From Drechslerella dactyloides (Eukaryota; Ascomycota; Orbiliomycetes; Orbiliales; Orbiliaceae), in assembly GCA_020064725.1 (NCBI GenBank), contig JAGTWJ010000006.1:2480001-2544000 (forward strand): 64,000 bases of DNA, in the 5' to 3' direction. Shown piece after piece: positions 1 to 11,413 of the stretch (positions within the stretch are counted from its first letter, which is position 1; each line of letters opens with the position of its first letter). The position numbers were made by a program, and so were the translations under genes. Under the pieces are notes generated by a model, which was given only the letters and a program-made list of their open reading frames with translations, was not told the origin of the DNA and did not search any database.

Positions 1-282
1 GTTCGGGCCCGCGGGAACGCAAGGGTTGGCAAAGTTGGATTGCACGACACTGTGGTTGCGCGGGGTGAAGTGCCATTCGATCGTGTCGCCGATTTCGGCC
101 ACGACGTTTTCAGGATCGAAGACCAGCTGACCAGCGCGGCCGACGACGATGGAGTGGGTGGCGCCGACTGGGCCATTTTGGCGTGGGGTCATTTGGTTGG
201 AAGTGCGGGTGGGAGCCGCGAAGGCGGTGGAGGCCAGAGCCGCGACGGCGGTGATGAAGGCGAGAGGGCTGAAGGCAACCAT
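1..282 (-). CDS. secreted cupredoxin-like (plastocyanin-fold) protein, 5' part only
   Basis: The minus-strand frame is open from an ATG at 282 to the window edge, giving 94 residues of a longer protein. Residues 1-22 form a signal peptide (hydrophobic core, ending in AFA). Residues 42-94 match the start of the fungal extracellular serine-rich/cupredoxin family: a HSIVVG strand, then FDPENVVAEIGDTIEWHF, then RNHSVVQSNF with His77 in the usual first copper-ligand position, and Cys88. Family members are secreted or wall-bound and often end in a Ser-rich, GPI-anchored tail; that part lies outside the window. A TATA-like element lies about 175 bp upstream. Copper binding is inferred from the family because the second half of the site is not visible. 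The family call is confident; the exact function is not. Confidence 0.85.
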   Translation of the reverse strand, partial: MVAFSPLAFITAVAALASTAFAAPTRTSNQMTPRQNGPVGATHSIVVGRAGQLVFDPENVVAEIGDTIEWHFTPRNHSVVQSNFANPCVPAGPN

Positions 283-2894
283 TGTGGAGATGTTTAGTAG
301 TGTTGATTGAAGGTTATTGAGGTTTGTATGTGAAGATTGATGGAGATGTAGATATCGAGAGGAGGATGGATTGCTGTGGATGTATTGCTTGATTGCTGAG
401 TGATCGAGTGGATGATGATGATGAAGTTTGATTTTCGGGGGCCGATCCAGGCTCTATATATACAATTCTCGTCATTCTGTAGTCGGTATGTTTCTCCAAG
501 TGCAGAACGGGGCTCCCGTATGACATCGTCAGTGTAAGTGTGAAGGTGGTGATAGAATTAGAAGCGGCTGCTCCGCCCCGATGCACTTCAGTGCTCGTTC
601 TCTCTCAGATCTCGACAGCAATCGATGAACAAGCTAGCTAGCTAGCTCCAAGATCTTAGTAAAAGGATAACTAAAGGATGAGAGTAAGCTAGGTCTGACA
701 TGACCGCAGTACAGCCGCACTCGTTCACTCACCCGCCGTCAGTCCAGCTGTTTGCGTGTTGGGCACCACGTTGTGGAAAGAATGGCTAGTATCTTGGCTG
801 TATACACAGTTGTTCACGCTGACGGCAAAATACCAGAAAATTATCGTGAGCAGCACCACGACTCGTGTAACTGCCCCACCGTTGCAACCCTCCAGGCTAA
901 GCCAGATGCATGGGCGGGGGTTGGAGGCTCGCAAAGTCAACTAGGCTCGCAAGACAGCCGGCCGGTGTTGCATGGGCAGGCGCAGGTAAGCTGCTCGCGC
1001 ACGGTGTCTTCCTGCATAGCCTTCCCTGCATGTGCATGTGGGTACCGACGGCCGGCAGACAGCCTCTCTGGATGAAAATCCGAACTTCAGTACGGCGCCG
1101 TTTTACTCGAAAGAGCCTCATAAGGCAGGGTGCGGAAAGGGCCAAGCCGCGCCAATAGCTTCAATCATGGCCCATCGCTGTCGACTTCCAGCCTTAAGTA
1201 TCCCCTTTGGGATGGTTTCCTGTCGAAAGAGGGCTTCGCCACTGCCGTTTTCGGCCTGCGCGGGTCAGCGGCTGGCTGCTTTGGGCGGGATAGTCGCTGT
1301 GCTGCTGACCGAAGAAGACACGGCTGGTCGGTCGCCCTCCACTTGGCGGTTGGTATTGATGCTATTTTAAACTATTCACGAAAGAAAAAAAAAATCGACA
1401 TGAATCGTATGATGGATGCATTGATCAAGTGGCCAAGACCAGGTGTAATATCGTAGCCTCGAAGCCGGCAAACTTCATAGCCCACAAAGAGTGTTGGCCT
1501 CCAACTCGGTCATCTTGTCTTGCCATCTCTGATGTAAGTGTCATACCATCGAAATGCAGAGTGGAGAATACGAGCTACCAGACCTTGGTACCACTCTCGA
1601 CGATCACTAAACTACAGCCGCAGTAAGATGTTGCTGGATTTTCAGCCGTTCGTTCGCGCGGCGGCATTTAAATTGGATGACGGTTATCGCTGCTTACGGG
1701 GACGAATTAGGTAAGGAGCTTTGGCCCAGTGCAGCTGCGCGCCCTATATCCGAGTCGGCAATAATGGGCCTGCATTATCGTCGGCAACGTTGCCGAGACT
1801 GCATAATCTTGTTGGTACACAGCTCTAGTAGCTACTTAGTATCTTCCTCTCAATGCACGTAGCTCTCTATCTTTGGCAGCTCGAGCTCAATCTATGCATC
1901 TCAACAAATATATGTGAACTATTCTTGTAATCTTTCCGACAGAAAGCGGCGAGGCTTGGTTTACCGATATATGTGCCGGTGCCGGCTTCCGTTAAATTTT
2001 CCTGCGTGCAATTCTAGTATTTGCAATATATGCTGCGTAGGAAATTCGAACCTCCAGATAACGTTAACTATAGACACCCGGATTCAACTGATCAGCCAAA
2101 ATAGCCGGAGCCCATGACAAACTGAATCTACCGCATTAATTAATAACATTGCCTACTATTCCGTTATTCTTCTCACGGTTGGAAATATTCCCCAGCATCC
2201 GCCCACCGCACAGGATGGACACGCTCAAAGAACTCTGATATTCATATACCCTTATAGCGAATTTCCTATCCCCGAATCACAAAAAGGGCTCTGCTCTGGT
2301 CGGCAATACTGCCACAGAAAACCAAAGTGCAGCACGCCCAGGCTACCAAGTCATTGCTGTTTTATAAAATTTGATCACCGCTAGATATGCCCACAGTAAC
2401 TTAGTGAGTTCTCTGAGGGTTTTTCGTTTTTGAATCATGAAAGTCACCCTCGGCATGACTAGTACGAACTCGCTTTTTTGTGCTCGCATTTTCCAGTCGC
2501 ATCAAAGCCGAGTAAACCGCATAACCGAATAACATAAGTAGTCCGAGCCTCCCCCCGAGGGAAAAATTTCTGAGTTACGTGTCTTGTAGTCCTATGGGAT
2601 GTCCAATATCACAGATATATCAATATATGGCCACGCAGGTGTGTTTAACCATTCGTGAAGGTCGGGATGGAATATGTGGATGTATACATACAGATATACT
2701 AGGAGAACGAAGCCCTCAACAATATGAAACCCGATCTCAGAGGTTAGGCGAGTCGTGGTAGTCTATAGGAGGACCAATCGTAAACGTAGAGGTTCGAGAA
2801 GTTTTTGAGCAAGGTAGCTAGCCAGCCGACGATAGATAATAGCACTATATCGCAATTGTGGTTTTCTTGGGCGCAGCCTTCTCGACGGTGGTGT
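283..2894. other. intergenic, no convincing gene
   Basis: Apart from the cupredoxin promoter, only short overlapping frames in all six readings occur, with no conserved domain, no credible intron pair and no tRNA. The stretch from about 1.9 kb onward is AT-richer and looks like degenerate accessory DNA. Confidence 0.6.
455..462 (-). promoter_or_regulatory. TATA box of the cupredoxin-like gene
   Basis: TATATATA lies about 175 bp upstream of the ATG at 282, in otherwise mixed sequence. The spacing suits a TATA box plus a 5' UTR of roughly 140 nt. The element is palindromic, so its strand is assigned only from the gene it precedes. Confidence 0.45.
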
Positions 2895-3203
2895 TTAGTG
2901 ATGTTTTTTTCCATAACTGCACTGGAAAGCAATTAAATAGACCCAAATGACCTTTACCAGGGCTCTCATAGTTGTGTTCCGCTGCATTAGCAACGTAACG
3001 CTAGTGATTACCAGTGCAATTTCTGGAAACTTTAATTGAACATCAAAGTATCGTGCTATGGCCACGATAATGGCGTTCAGTATCGTGACAATCGCAACGA
3101 ATTTATCCTGGGCGCGTAGGTCTTTGAATCTTCTAAAGCAGTCCCAGAGAACTGGTCCTTCATCATTGCCGAAACCTCCGATACTTGCCCGTAGGCCCCC
3201 CAT
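2895..3203 (-). CDS. small hydrophobic hypothetical protein (102 aa)
   Basis: An ATG-initiated single-exon frame with no recognised domain. Residues about 35-55 (FVAIVTILNAIIVAIARYF) and 60-75 (PEIALVITSVTLLM) are hydrophobic and could be membrane helices. The C-terminal stretch QRNTTMRALVKVIWVY is closely matched by QRNRTLKTLVKMLWVY in the plus-strand frame at 35743-35943, with corresponding codons. This argues that the frame is, or was, protein-coding and that both loci descend from one gene. Upstream or downstream exons may be missing. No function is assigned. Confidence 0.4.
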   Translation of the reverse strand: MGGLRASIGGFGNDEGPVLWDCFRRFKDLRAQDKFVAIVTILNAIIVAIARYFDVQLKFPEIALVITSVTLLMQRNTTMRALVKVIWVYLIAFQCSYGKKHH

Positions 3204-4668
3204 TGGAGTTCGATACAGTCCTTAAATCACTAAACATCAGCATATCGCTCATAATATTAATACTCCCATGCATCAGCTGAGTGAATTAGACCAATCTGAT
3301 GTTACTATGCATATTCAGCGCGGGGATATGCTTACGGTGTGAAGGGAAGCTCTTTGTCTCTGATATAACGGCCCTTAAGCCCACCAAGCTAGTCAGCCGG
3401 CCGATGGTGGATGACAGACAGGCTTAGGTACAAGGGCATTTTAGACGGGACGGGCAGAAGCAAGTAAGATGGCCATACCTTGTGCGGTCGATTGGTCCTG
3501 CAGGGCACCTCGGAGAGAATGGGTGATTGGGTCGCAGGTGAGAAAACTAAGGTATGATCGGGGGGTATCGGGATCCCGGGATGGATGAAATAAAGATGGA
3601 AGAAACACATTTACCGCTGCAGGGTTGTAACCTATACTGTGTCAATTTTTAATTGGGCGTAAACGCTGAAGCTATTTTGGTCCACTCTATTTATTTCTGC
3701 ATTTCTGTGGGTGCGTGTGCGCGACTGTGCATCACGCAGTATATAGCACTCAATAACGCTAGCACCCTTTGGGTGTATATATATAGAGCACATACCATGG
3801 CAGCAGCGTACCACGGTCTGGAGCGAGCCCAGTGATCTCAAAAACCTTTTAGTTCGACTTGTTTCGATACAGCTTCCATGCTATCCTCAGTCCGTTGACA
3901 TAAGCCAGGCGGAAAGCGTTCATAAGTTAGTGCGCTGGCGGAACCAAACGACCAAGCCCGGAACTGCAATAGACAATCGGTATCAAAATGTCTTCCGACC
4001 CGTTTATCTCGATATATATATCCCCCGCAAAAGTGATATCGCATTAGAAAGCTAGGGCCCTAGATCAATCCAGTTTGTGAGCTCCCTCACTACTGCACTG
4101 GACAACTGCAGGTAATGCCTAAATAACGGCCTAACTAAGTTTAACATTAGGGCTACACTAAATTTTAATATCTCAAATAATATCTGTTAAGGTGTACATA
4201 TTCCCGGATCATCTTCGGGAACGCGGCCGGTTCTCGGGACACAGTAGGTATCTGAAGATACCTGGTCCTCGGCTTCATGTCCCCCATAGATATGTTCATT
4301 GACGCTGATCTCAGAAACTATTTCAAATTTCATATGACTTTGGTTGCAGCATGCATTAAAACTCAATTGGGTACAGGTAATATTAGAGTCAAAGCAGAAA
4401 CCAGCTTATATCAAACTCTTATTACCATATATATCCCAATTCCATTTTCAAGCTAACTGGTCACAACGAGTGTAATAAGAGCGATATACATAACCCTCTC
4501 GCTAGCTATTCGCGCAGCAGTGCCAAAATAAAAACACACCAGGCCCTCGCTCCACCATATCCTATCCCGTCTTGTTTATCAGTATACTTATCGCAATATA
4601 CCTTTTCAGCTCCTTCTCGTTGCGGCAGCATAGTTAGATCCACTGTTACAAGGTCCCAACCAGAGGGA
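3204..4668. other. intergenic, nothing recognised
   Basis: AT-rich sequence with short overlapping frames only. The last 100 bases are pyrimidine-rich and probably belong to the 5' leader of the membrane-protein gene starting at 4669. Confidence 0.5.
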
Positions 4669-5294
4669 ATGAACTCCCACGAACCAAAACGATGCCGTCC
4701 GCCCAGGCGATACCCCGAGCTATCAGCAACTTACGCGCCTAAAGACAGCGAAGCTGAGAAAACGCTGACCCCAGCTAGCAGCAGCGGTCCTCAGAAGGTC
4801 TGCCTTTTAGATGACCCCAAGGTGAATGATCAAGGCATCAAGATAAACGAAGTTGAAAAACAAGCGCTTCAAAACAGAGACAAAAAAGAAAAAGATGAAC
4901 CAGCTGCCCTATTTATTCTCTGCGCCTGTCTCTATTGCGCATTGCTGTTGATGCACAAAGGCCATCCCTTGATGAAAACGACCTTTGGTCCGCAGTTCGT
5001 AGTGGGCTTTGTCGCGCTAGGAATCATCCACGCTATGGCGCATATCCTCTCACAGAGACAGTATTCTTACGCTGCATTGTTGATTGTGATAAGCATCGGA
5101 ACGGCGACTACTTATACCCACATGTAAGGTGTCTAACCCTTTATATTTTGACAATTTGTACTGATTAATTACCACCTTTTAATCTACTTAGGCCTCCCGA
5201 TGGATGGGAATTCGCAAAAGGCAGGCCTCTAAAGAAGCCTTGTCATTGCACATGTACGTGTATATCAGAGGAAGTTACAGTACCTGGAAGTTAG
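4669..5294 (+). CDS. small membrane protein with Cys-rich tail (185 aa, 2 exons)
   Basis: Exons 4669-5123 and 5192-5294. The 68-nt intron has a GTAAGG donor, a CTGAT branch-like site and a CTTAG acceptor. Splicing removes the stop that would end the first exon frame and adds 33 residues. Residues 1-78 are hydrophilic and charged. Three hydrophobic segments follow at about 79-95, 108-126 and 133-149, then a short tail with a CHCTCTC cluster (169-175). No known domain was recognised. The codon pattern, the clean intron and the helix spacing support a real gene. The Cys cluster might bind metal or be acylated; this is inference only. Confidence 0.6.
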
Positions 5295-6770
5295 AGTCTG
5301 TATGAAGCTCCTGGAAAGTTTGCTTGGACTTTTGATGTCAAGATATATCTCATGTTCTCAAGTCCCACAGTCGAAGTTTGCTTGGCAGTCATTATTTGTT
5401 CAGACCCATACGACTATCATAGGGACACTTCCCGTATGTAACTTCTTACACCGTTCTCGAATCGCCGACCTCAAACCAATATTCCTATTGATAGAGTAAT
5501 CTAGATTGTCTAGATCAGATTTATCACTGCGGGTACCGCAATTTACACAGGCACCGCTATTAGGCCCATGTCCATTTCTGACGCTCCATGTAACACCTGT
5601 CCAGGAACACTAACCTTCCCGTCGGAAGACATAGCTTAAAACGGGCCCGCGTCTCTTGCATTTATCCCCACGTTAGACAACGGCGTGAGCCGACACACCG
5701 TTTCGGGCAGTTTAAATTTACGTAATACACTACTGCGAGTCAGTCAGTGAAAGTTGAGGGGACATACATGACAATCGAGGGATTGTTCACGAGAACATCT
5801 AGACTTGCTCACCCAGCATAACTTTAACCAGTCACCGACCAGAATGTAATCTGTAGGTACAAGCATGCGTGGCTAGCGCGGGGTAACATTTAGATATCAA
5901 TAGTGAAGACCCATAGAGTTGAAGTCTCATGCATAGAACCGAAGCTTTTACGACTTGGCAATGACATAATAAATACCAATAATTGCGATTCTCGATTTTC
6001 CCAAACTTGTCATCGGCGTTCAATATGTACAAAGCTATATTATTCTGGGGACTTTGAGGACGTATATTTCAACTGAACACGTAGGCGACACCGCGTCACC
6101 AAATACTAATATTCTCGTGTCTCAGACCTTACATTATGATGATCAAGTCCCGGCGGGAGATGCAGAGCTTTCAGAGCGAATATAGTCGCATTTATATATA
6201 CACTAGCTAATATGCTTCAGCATTTAGAGGGCTGAAGCACGAGTCCAGGATGTTACCATACGATCATATCCTACTTCTCGACGGCCGCGCCATCGGTTTA
6301 GTCTCCTCCCTAGATGGTAGCATACGGTTGTTCTATGGAGAAAGTCATTCCTGAGAAACAGGATTCGGACGCAGTCTAGATCACCGCTCATGCGACTTCG
6401 AGTCCGTGAGCAAACGTTCGACGGGCCGAGCGATTGCCATGGCATGGGGGTGAAGAGTGAAGTGGCGCCAGCCGGCATAACCCTTAAAAACACCACTACC
6501 CATGCCGGTATCTCAACTGAGGTTGTGCAAATTGTGCGGGATGCTTCATTAAGGTGCTGCCGATGTCTCCGCGCAGATACTGCTTTAAAGTAACATATAA
6601 GGATGCTGCGGTGGCCACAGAAGTCCCAATGCTGAAATCCACTTACGCCTATCGATACGAAAGAGAGGATGATATCTCCAGAACAAGGCGCTCCATGCAT
6701 TGAAAGAAGGTGGAGTTGCATTTAATTTATTTATTTGGCCAGGCTGACAAATCGTTCAATTGCAACATAT
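5295..6770. other. intergenic, no convincing gene
   Basis: AT-rich, short scattered frames. A 165-codon minus-strand frame at 6224-6721 has no domain and no gene-like composition and was not accepted. The last part is presumably the promoter and leader of the F-box gene. Confidence 0.5.
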
Positions 6771-8269
6771 ATGTACCAAGCACGCCATCGTGAAGCCGGC
6801 CAATTGCAGTCAGCTCGCGGAAAACCGCAACTTCACAAGGCTGCCACCCCGGATGGGTCTCCGAGACCAGCGGCTGTCGTCGCTGACACTGCGGGTTCAG
6901 ACGCGACTTCAACCTGCTCAATTTCGCAGATTCTCCTGGAATGGATTTTCCACGCGCCTCATCCGCCTGCCAGGACGGTGATCGGCTACCTCGATATCGA
7001 GGACATCATCAACCTTCGAAATACCTGCAAGCTTCATAGATCCTACATCCGCAATGGCGGCAAATGGGAGTGGATGCTACATCGCATATCCGTACCGCTG
7101 CGAGAGTCACCTTACCTAACCGCAAATTTACAACTTAAAAAGCTCCTGCTAGGGGTACCTCCACGAGCCAGAGATGGTTACAGAACAGGCCGGCCGATAG
7201 TTGTTCTCGACGTTGCCACCAGAGATCGGGCCCGGGACGTCCTCAACTTAGGCTCAATTTTCAGCAATCTTGGTGCCTGGGAGTATGTCACATTACTCGT
7301 ACTTGACGGAACGACAATTGACGCCGGCGACGTCGGCCACCTGCTAAAAAGCTTCCAGAATGTGACGGCTTTATCTCTCAGACATTGTTGGAACGTCGAC
7401 CTCCAATTGCTTTACCAACTTTTCAAGAAGACGCCAAAGGAACATACCGACCAAGTAAACTTTTACAATCACGTCGCGCAACGGCGAGTCCCGTCCAAAT
7501 GCCCAGCCGAGCAGATCAAACGATTGTGGATTTGGGATATTGACGGACTGCAGCCATTGATGACCGAAATGACCGGAAACGGACACCGTCTCGTCAGCCA
7601 GATCGGCGTGCAACTTTTCATACGCAACTTTGACGTGGATGTCAGGAGGTGCGAGAATCAAGCACCCGGTTACGGGGTTCGCCATTCTGTGTTCATGGTC
7701 TGTGTTGGTCAGGCAATTCAGTGTCACGATTGCAACAAGCACACTTGGATCGAAGCTTGTCCGAAGTGCAGACTGCAATCTTCCTGCGAAATCTGCGGGG
7801 AAGACTATTATCAATGTGCACAATGCGCTCGCAATAGCGTAGCAGCTGATAGTATTAAGTCACCTCAGGCTGGTGAGTAATTGTCTCGTTCGCCTGATAG
7901 CACCCGTAAATTTAATCAATACGAGGATCACAAGTTGCTGACATAGCGTGACAGAATTGTACGATCTAGAACTTTATTCCAGACGTTTTAGCGACATCTT
8001 CTTGCAGGGCACCGCAGTGCAAGTGGCATGACAACAAGCATTATTACCACTCAGACTGCCTGGTTAGAAAATACGAGATCTGTCTGCGATGTCCAAGGTA
8101 TATATGCGCCTTAGAACGAGCGGTATTGGAAAAGTCATTTTCTTGCGAAGTCTGCAAGAAGTATACTTGTGGCTGTGAGAAGTTGCAGAGTTGTAGGCTG
8201 TGCCATGGATATATGTGCGGCTATTGTATTGCGTCCCATGGAAGCGGATGTCAGTGGCGGAAAGGTTGA
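6771..8269 (+). CDS. F-box protein with long Cys-rich, zinc-finger-like C-terminus (459 aa)
   Basis: Exons 6771-7872 and 7992-8269. The open frame reaches 36 nt further 5' only through a TTG, so the first ATG is used. Residues about 65-95 (GYLDIEDIINLRNTCK) fit a degenerate F-box, the adaptor by which proteins join SCF ubiquitin ligases through Skp1. A leucine-rich middle follows. From about residue 326 to the end come many CxxC pairs (CHDCNKH, CPKC, CEICGEDYYQCAQC, CLRCP, CEVCKKYTCGC, CRLCHGYMCGYC), a pattern seen in fungal F-box proteins that probably bind several zinc ions. The preferred intron is GTGAGT to TTTTAG (7873-7991). A second in-frame choice, GTAATT at 7877 to TTGCAG at 8007, changes only a few residues. 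The substrate is unknown. Confidence 0.75.
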
Positions 8270-9161
8270 TATACAGATCGGTGTCACCGCATATCCACAT
8301 GTGGGTATATACAGATCATAGTTGTGATATTCGCTACCACTCATGGCTCCTTACCAGATCTTGAGAATCTTATCTTGAGCTTGCACTCGATTTATACGGC
8401 TAGCCACTCTCTACACGCAACTAGCATGATATCAGTCCTAGCAACAGAGCCGTCGAGTCTCTATCTACTACACGTCATATATGCATAGTTCCAACGAACT
8501 TGTTTATATTTTCTAGGCAAAAGCAAGGGAAAATTACACGACTAAACACCTTTTAGTCGCGAAGCTCTGAAACAGTTCCGGCCTAGATATCCAGAGAGCT
8601 ATGCTTTCTTCCTTAGGGTCGGAAGACGCTCAGGTCGAAATCTGCATAAGAACTGGAAATCGTATTATCCCCATGAACATATTGGACAATACTTCTTCGT
8701 AACTTCGTGGTACTCATACTCCGGGCAAGCGGAAGCAATGGTCGCGCGGACAGTAGTGGCGTAACTGCAGAGCCTGATTTGCCTTTTCGAGTAACCGCAG
8801 CCCCAACAGCCTTGGGCAAACTCTCGGCACATTATATATATAGTATAATATCATGTTATCGTGGCCTTGAAGATGCCGCTTCAATTACTCCCAGCAGAGA
8901 CATATACCAGAAATAAAACAAGCATGGTAGAGAGTAGGTCATATCCATTTATATATCCATGAAGACATAATGCTTATAAGCATGCGATAGAGGAAATTTT
9001 TTGGCGCTTAGGTCTTCGGCGATGACTATCACAATGAGTACCTGGATCGACCTAATTGCCATATGATGGCCATCGAGCTTCACTATCCGAAACCGATTCC
9101 AATTCTAGGCATAGCATGTTGATGCCCAGAATACCCAGGCCATTAAAAACTCTTTTCATCT
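8270..9161. other. intergenic, nothing recognised
   Basis: AT-rich sequence with only short frames on both strands; no motif, tRNA or repeat recognised. Confidence 0.5.
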
Positions 9162-9392
9162 TCAATTGAGGCTCACTTTATCCAATATGATAGTCAAGTC
9201 TTCCACCAATGTATCGGGTTCATCAAGGCGCACGCCATCCAAGACAACCGCTAAGCCTTCCCCTAGTGCATCAGGCCCACACCATGGACAGGGATAGATC
9301 CATCGCAAGTCCTCTATAACATTATCGCACGCTCGTTCCGTCGAGCACTCGCAAAGATCCGTACTATATGCAACGTAGGGGCATTCTTTGCA
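9162..9392 (-). CDS. Cys-rich exon fragment, 76 codons, probable 3' exon
   Basis: The minus-strand frame opens just after a CAG acceptor-like site at 9393-9395 and ends at a TGA. It reads CKECPYVAYSTDLCECSTER then an acidic region with PCPWC, and finishes with a regular acidic/hydrophobic helix-like tail. Spacing of its Cys pairs resembles the two small Cys-rich genes further along the same strand. The upstream exon was not found: no frame between 9400 and 9610 is convincing, so this may be a relic. No function is assigned. Confidence 0.3.
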   Translation of the reverse strand, partial: CKECPYVAYSTDLCECSTERACDNVIEDLRWIYPCPWCGPDALGEGLAVVLDGVRLDEPDTLVEDLTIILDKVSLN

Positions 9393-9849
9393 CTGCTATA
9401 TAGTTCTTTTGCAGTTTTTCAACCCCGGAGGACGTTTCGTGATTGATATAATAGGTGGCATAGCTGCGATATTGGATTGCTAGCGGATCAAATATGATCT
9501 TGTGTGTCTCCGTAGATCTGTGCGAAAGTTTCAAGTCTAAATAGGCCAACTGGGCTAGCTTTAAAACTTGACAGGTGTATGTATTCCCCGCAGAATGAAT
9601 CATTTATAATGTTCAAGATTCTCGCTGATGCCTTCACTCGAGGTTGTATTTTTGTAACGGGACTGCAACCGAGTCCATTACTTGCATACTCGAGCCCTTG
9701 ACCTCCATATATTGATTTATTCCAGCCAAGCTTATGTTGGCAGTATGCTTATGTAACCCGGACGGCTGCAGCCGCGAACTTTGGTGCGAAGTATCACGGG
9801 CAAACAGACCAGAGGAAGTTATAGAGAAGTTATAAAGCCATGGCTTGTA
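9393..9849. other. possible upstream exon region of the Cys-rich fragment; unresolved
   Basis: A 79-codon minus frame (9364-9603) overlaps the fragment in another reading frame and has no gene-like features. No clear start or donor for the fragment was identified. Confidence 0.3.
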
Positions 9850-10383
9850 TTAGGAATACATATTGCACATCGCGGCTCTGGCACTCTTATTATCGAGTCC
9901 CTTCCAATGCAGCTCCACAGGTTCCAATTGACCCACCCTCGCACTCTCCTTCTCCAGCTCTATCCCTCCACTATATGGATCTCTTGCCGGCGCATGCTCC
10001 TCCTGCCCAGTGGAAACCCGGCTTAGCCCAGACTCTCTTGTTTGAATTACTGCCCCCGAACTCTTCTCCAACCACTCTTTCCTGACTTCCGCGAACCGCT
10101 GTCCATTTTCCCATGACAGCGATTTAGGCGGGTGAGCGGACCCAGCCAGCGCAGGACTGGCCGACATTTCCATCCCGCAGCGCCACATTGCCGAGAGATC
10201 CTCCTCAACGTCTTCTACACCGTATTTGCAAGTATGGCAGTCGCCGTGGACGAGGCAGTAGCGGGCGGCAACATGACTTGATCTGGCGGCTGAGTCCTGC
10301 TGAGGGAAACCGTCAGCGCATCGGGCAAGGTCTTGGACTCGATGTTGACAGTTGCTGAAGCTACCGATATGCAGTACGCACAT
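9850..10383 (-). CDS. small Cys-rich hypothetical protein (177 aa)
   Basis: Single-exon frame from an ATG at 10383. Residues 1-60 carry the pattern MC, then SFSNCQHRVQDLARC, then YCLVHGDCHTCKYG, matching a loose family of small fungal proteins with an N-terminal MC, a C-x-H-(R/T) motif and later Cys pairs. Residues 60-150 are charged and helical in character (EDVEEDLSAMW, ENGQRFAEVRKEWLEK). The frame stays open upstream to a CCGCAG acceptor-like site, so a 5' exon and an earlier start are possible. The last 15 residues look less natural and could be past a missed intron. No function is known for the family; zinc binding by the Cys/His residues is only a guess. Confidence 0.5.
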   Translation of the reverse strand: MCVLHIGSFSNCQHRVQDLARCADGFPQQDSAARSSHVAARYCLVHGDCHTCKYGVEDVEEDLSAMWRCGMEMSASPALAGSAHPPKSLSWENGQRFAEVRKEWLEKSSGAVIQTRESGLSRVSTGQEEHAPARDPYSGGIELEKESARVGQLEPVELHWKGLDNKSARAAMCNMYS

Positions 10384-11239
10384 TTTATTCTGCGCAACTG
10401 CTCGGCAAATGATATCGACTGCTAGGATCGTTGTAGGCGGAGATGTTCCAATCGGCTTATAATTCTGCGGTCATACGATCTAGAAATTCTAGCTTGGCTT
10501 TGATAGGGTATAGTGATATCGATAAGCTCCATGATTTCTGTGGCTGCGAGGCCCACTAAATCCTTATATATCGAGCTTTACTCTTGAAATATGCTGTTGC
10601 ACGGATGGCAATTAGACCTTCGAGCATGATTCGATAGTCATGATCACACAGCCTGTTTCCAAGAATGTATTGGGTTGCAAGGTTGTATTAGCTGCATCTC
10701 TACCACATCACGAACACGGGGCTTACATAGATTCGATTTAGTAGTAGTAACAGCAAACTCGTAGTTTCCCAGCGCTCCCGTGCCAGAAGCACCTTCGAAA
10801 CCGGAAGTGATTCCAACGTTGCATTTGGAGCACGCATGCGTTGCTCGAATTGCATATACGAGGCTTCCGTCGAAGCGTCGGTTCGTCCAAGTGCAAGTTC
10901 GACTCGTAGGAATCACGGACCCAGTACTCAGTCATCATTGCAAGATGTATGATAAATGCAGTAAACGCAACTGGAGAGAAATGACTCGGTTACTAGGACG
11001 TCAGATATTTTACGGCCGCGGGTATGATTCTAATATATACACAATCGGGGAAAAAAATATCTACCCTAAGGCATGCACGCGCGTGAGGCGCTACCAGCTC
11101 CCTGAAATCATGAACATGTAGGAATAATTTATGCCATGTTGAAACCTATCATCTTGTCACCGTAGGATTTGTAAAGTCTCCCAGCCTGTACCGCTGGATT
11201 CCTTTACTCTGAAGCCACAAGAGGACTGATACACCCCCG
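10384..11239. other. region between Cys-rich genes; one weak frame
   Basis: A minus-strand frame ending at 10644 includes THACSKCNVGITSGFEG followed by a Gly-rich stretch and could be an exon of another Cys-containing gene, but no start or intron signals fix it. The rest shows nothing. Confidence 0.3.
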
Positions 11240-11413
11240 CTACACCATCGGCACCCGCGCGCAACCCCTGCAGAACTCAAGCACCGTATCCTTTCTTTCA
11301 TGAACATTGCTCGCCAAGTTGGTCCCTCGACAAATTATGTTGCGACATTTCTTGACCGCGAAGATCTTCGTGTGGCCGCAAAGGATGTAGGTGTACCGTG
11401 TCCGAGAGCACAT
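11240..11413 (-). CDS. very small Cys-rich protein, MC...CGH type (57 aa)
   Basis: The frame from the ATG at 11413 begins MCSRTRYTYILCGHTKIF, continues with KKCRNIIC and ends with LEFCRGCARVPMV. The order MC, then aromatic residues, CGH, C, C, and a C-terminal CxxC is characteristic of small fungal proteins of unknown role, and resembles the start of the protein at 9850-10383. The frame is open upstream of this ATG by 16 more codons without another ATG. Too short to be certain; the motif order is the main support. Confidence 0.4.
   Translation of the reverse strand: MCSRTRYTYILCGHTKIFAVKKCRNIICRGTNLASNVHERKDTVLEFCRGCARVPMV

Noticed and set aside
6224..6721. 165-codon minus-strand frame
   Set aside because: No domain, no start context, no intron signals; the opposite strand shows a similar open frame. 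Probably chance.
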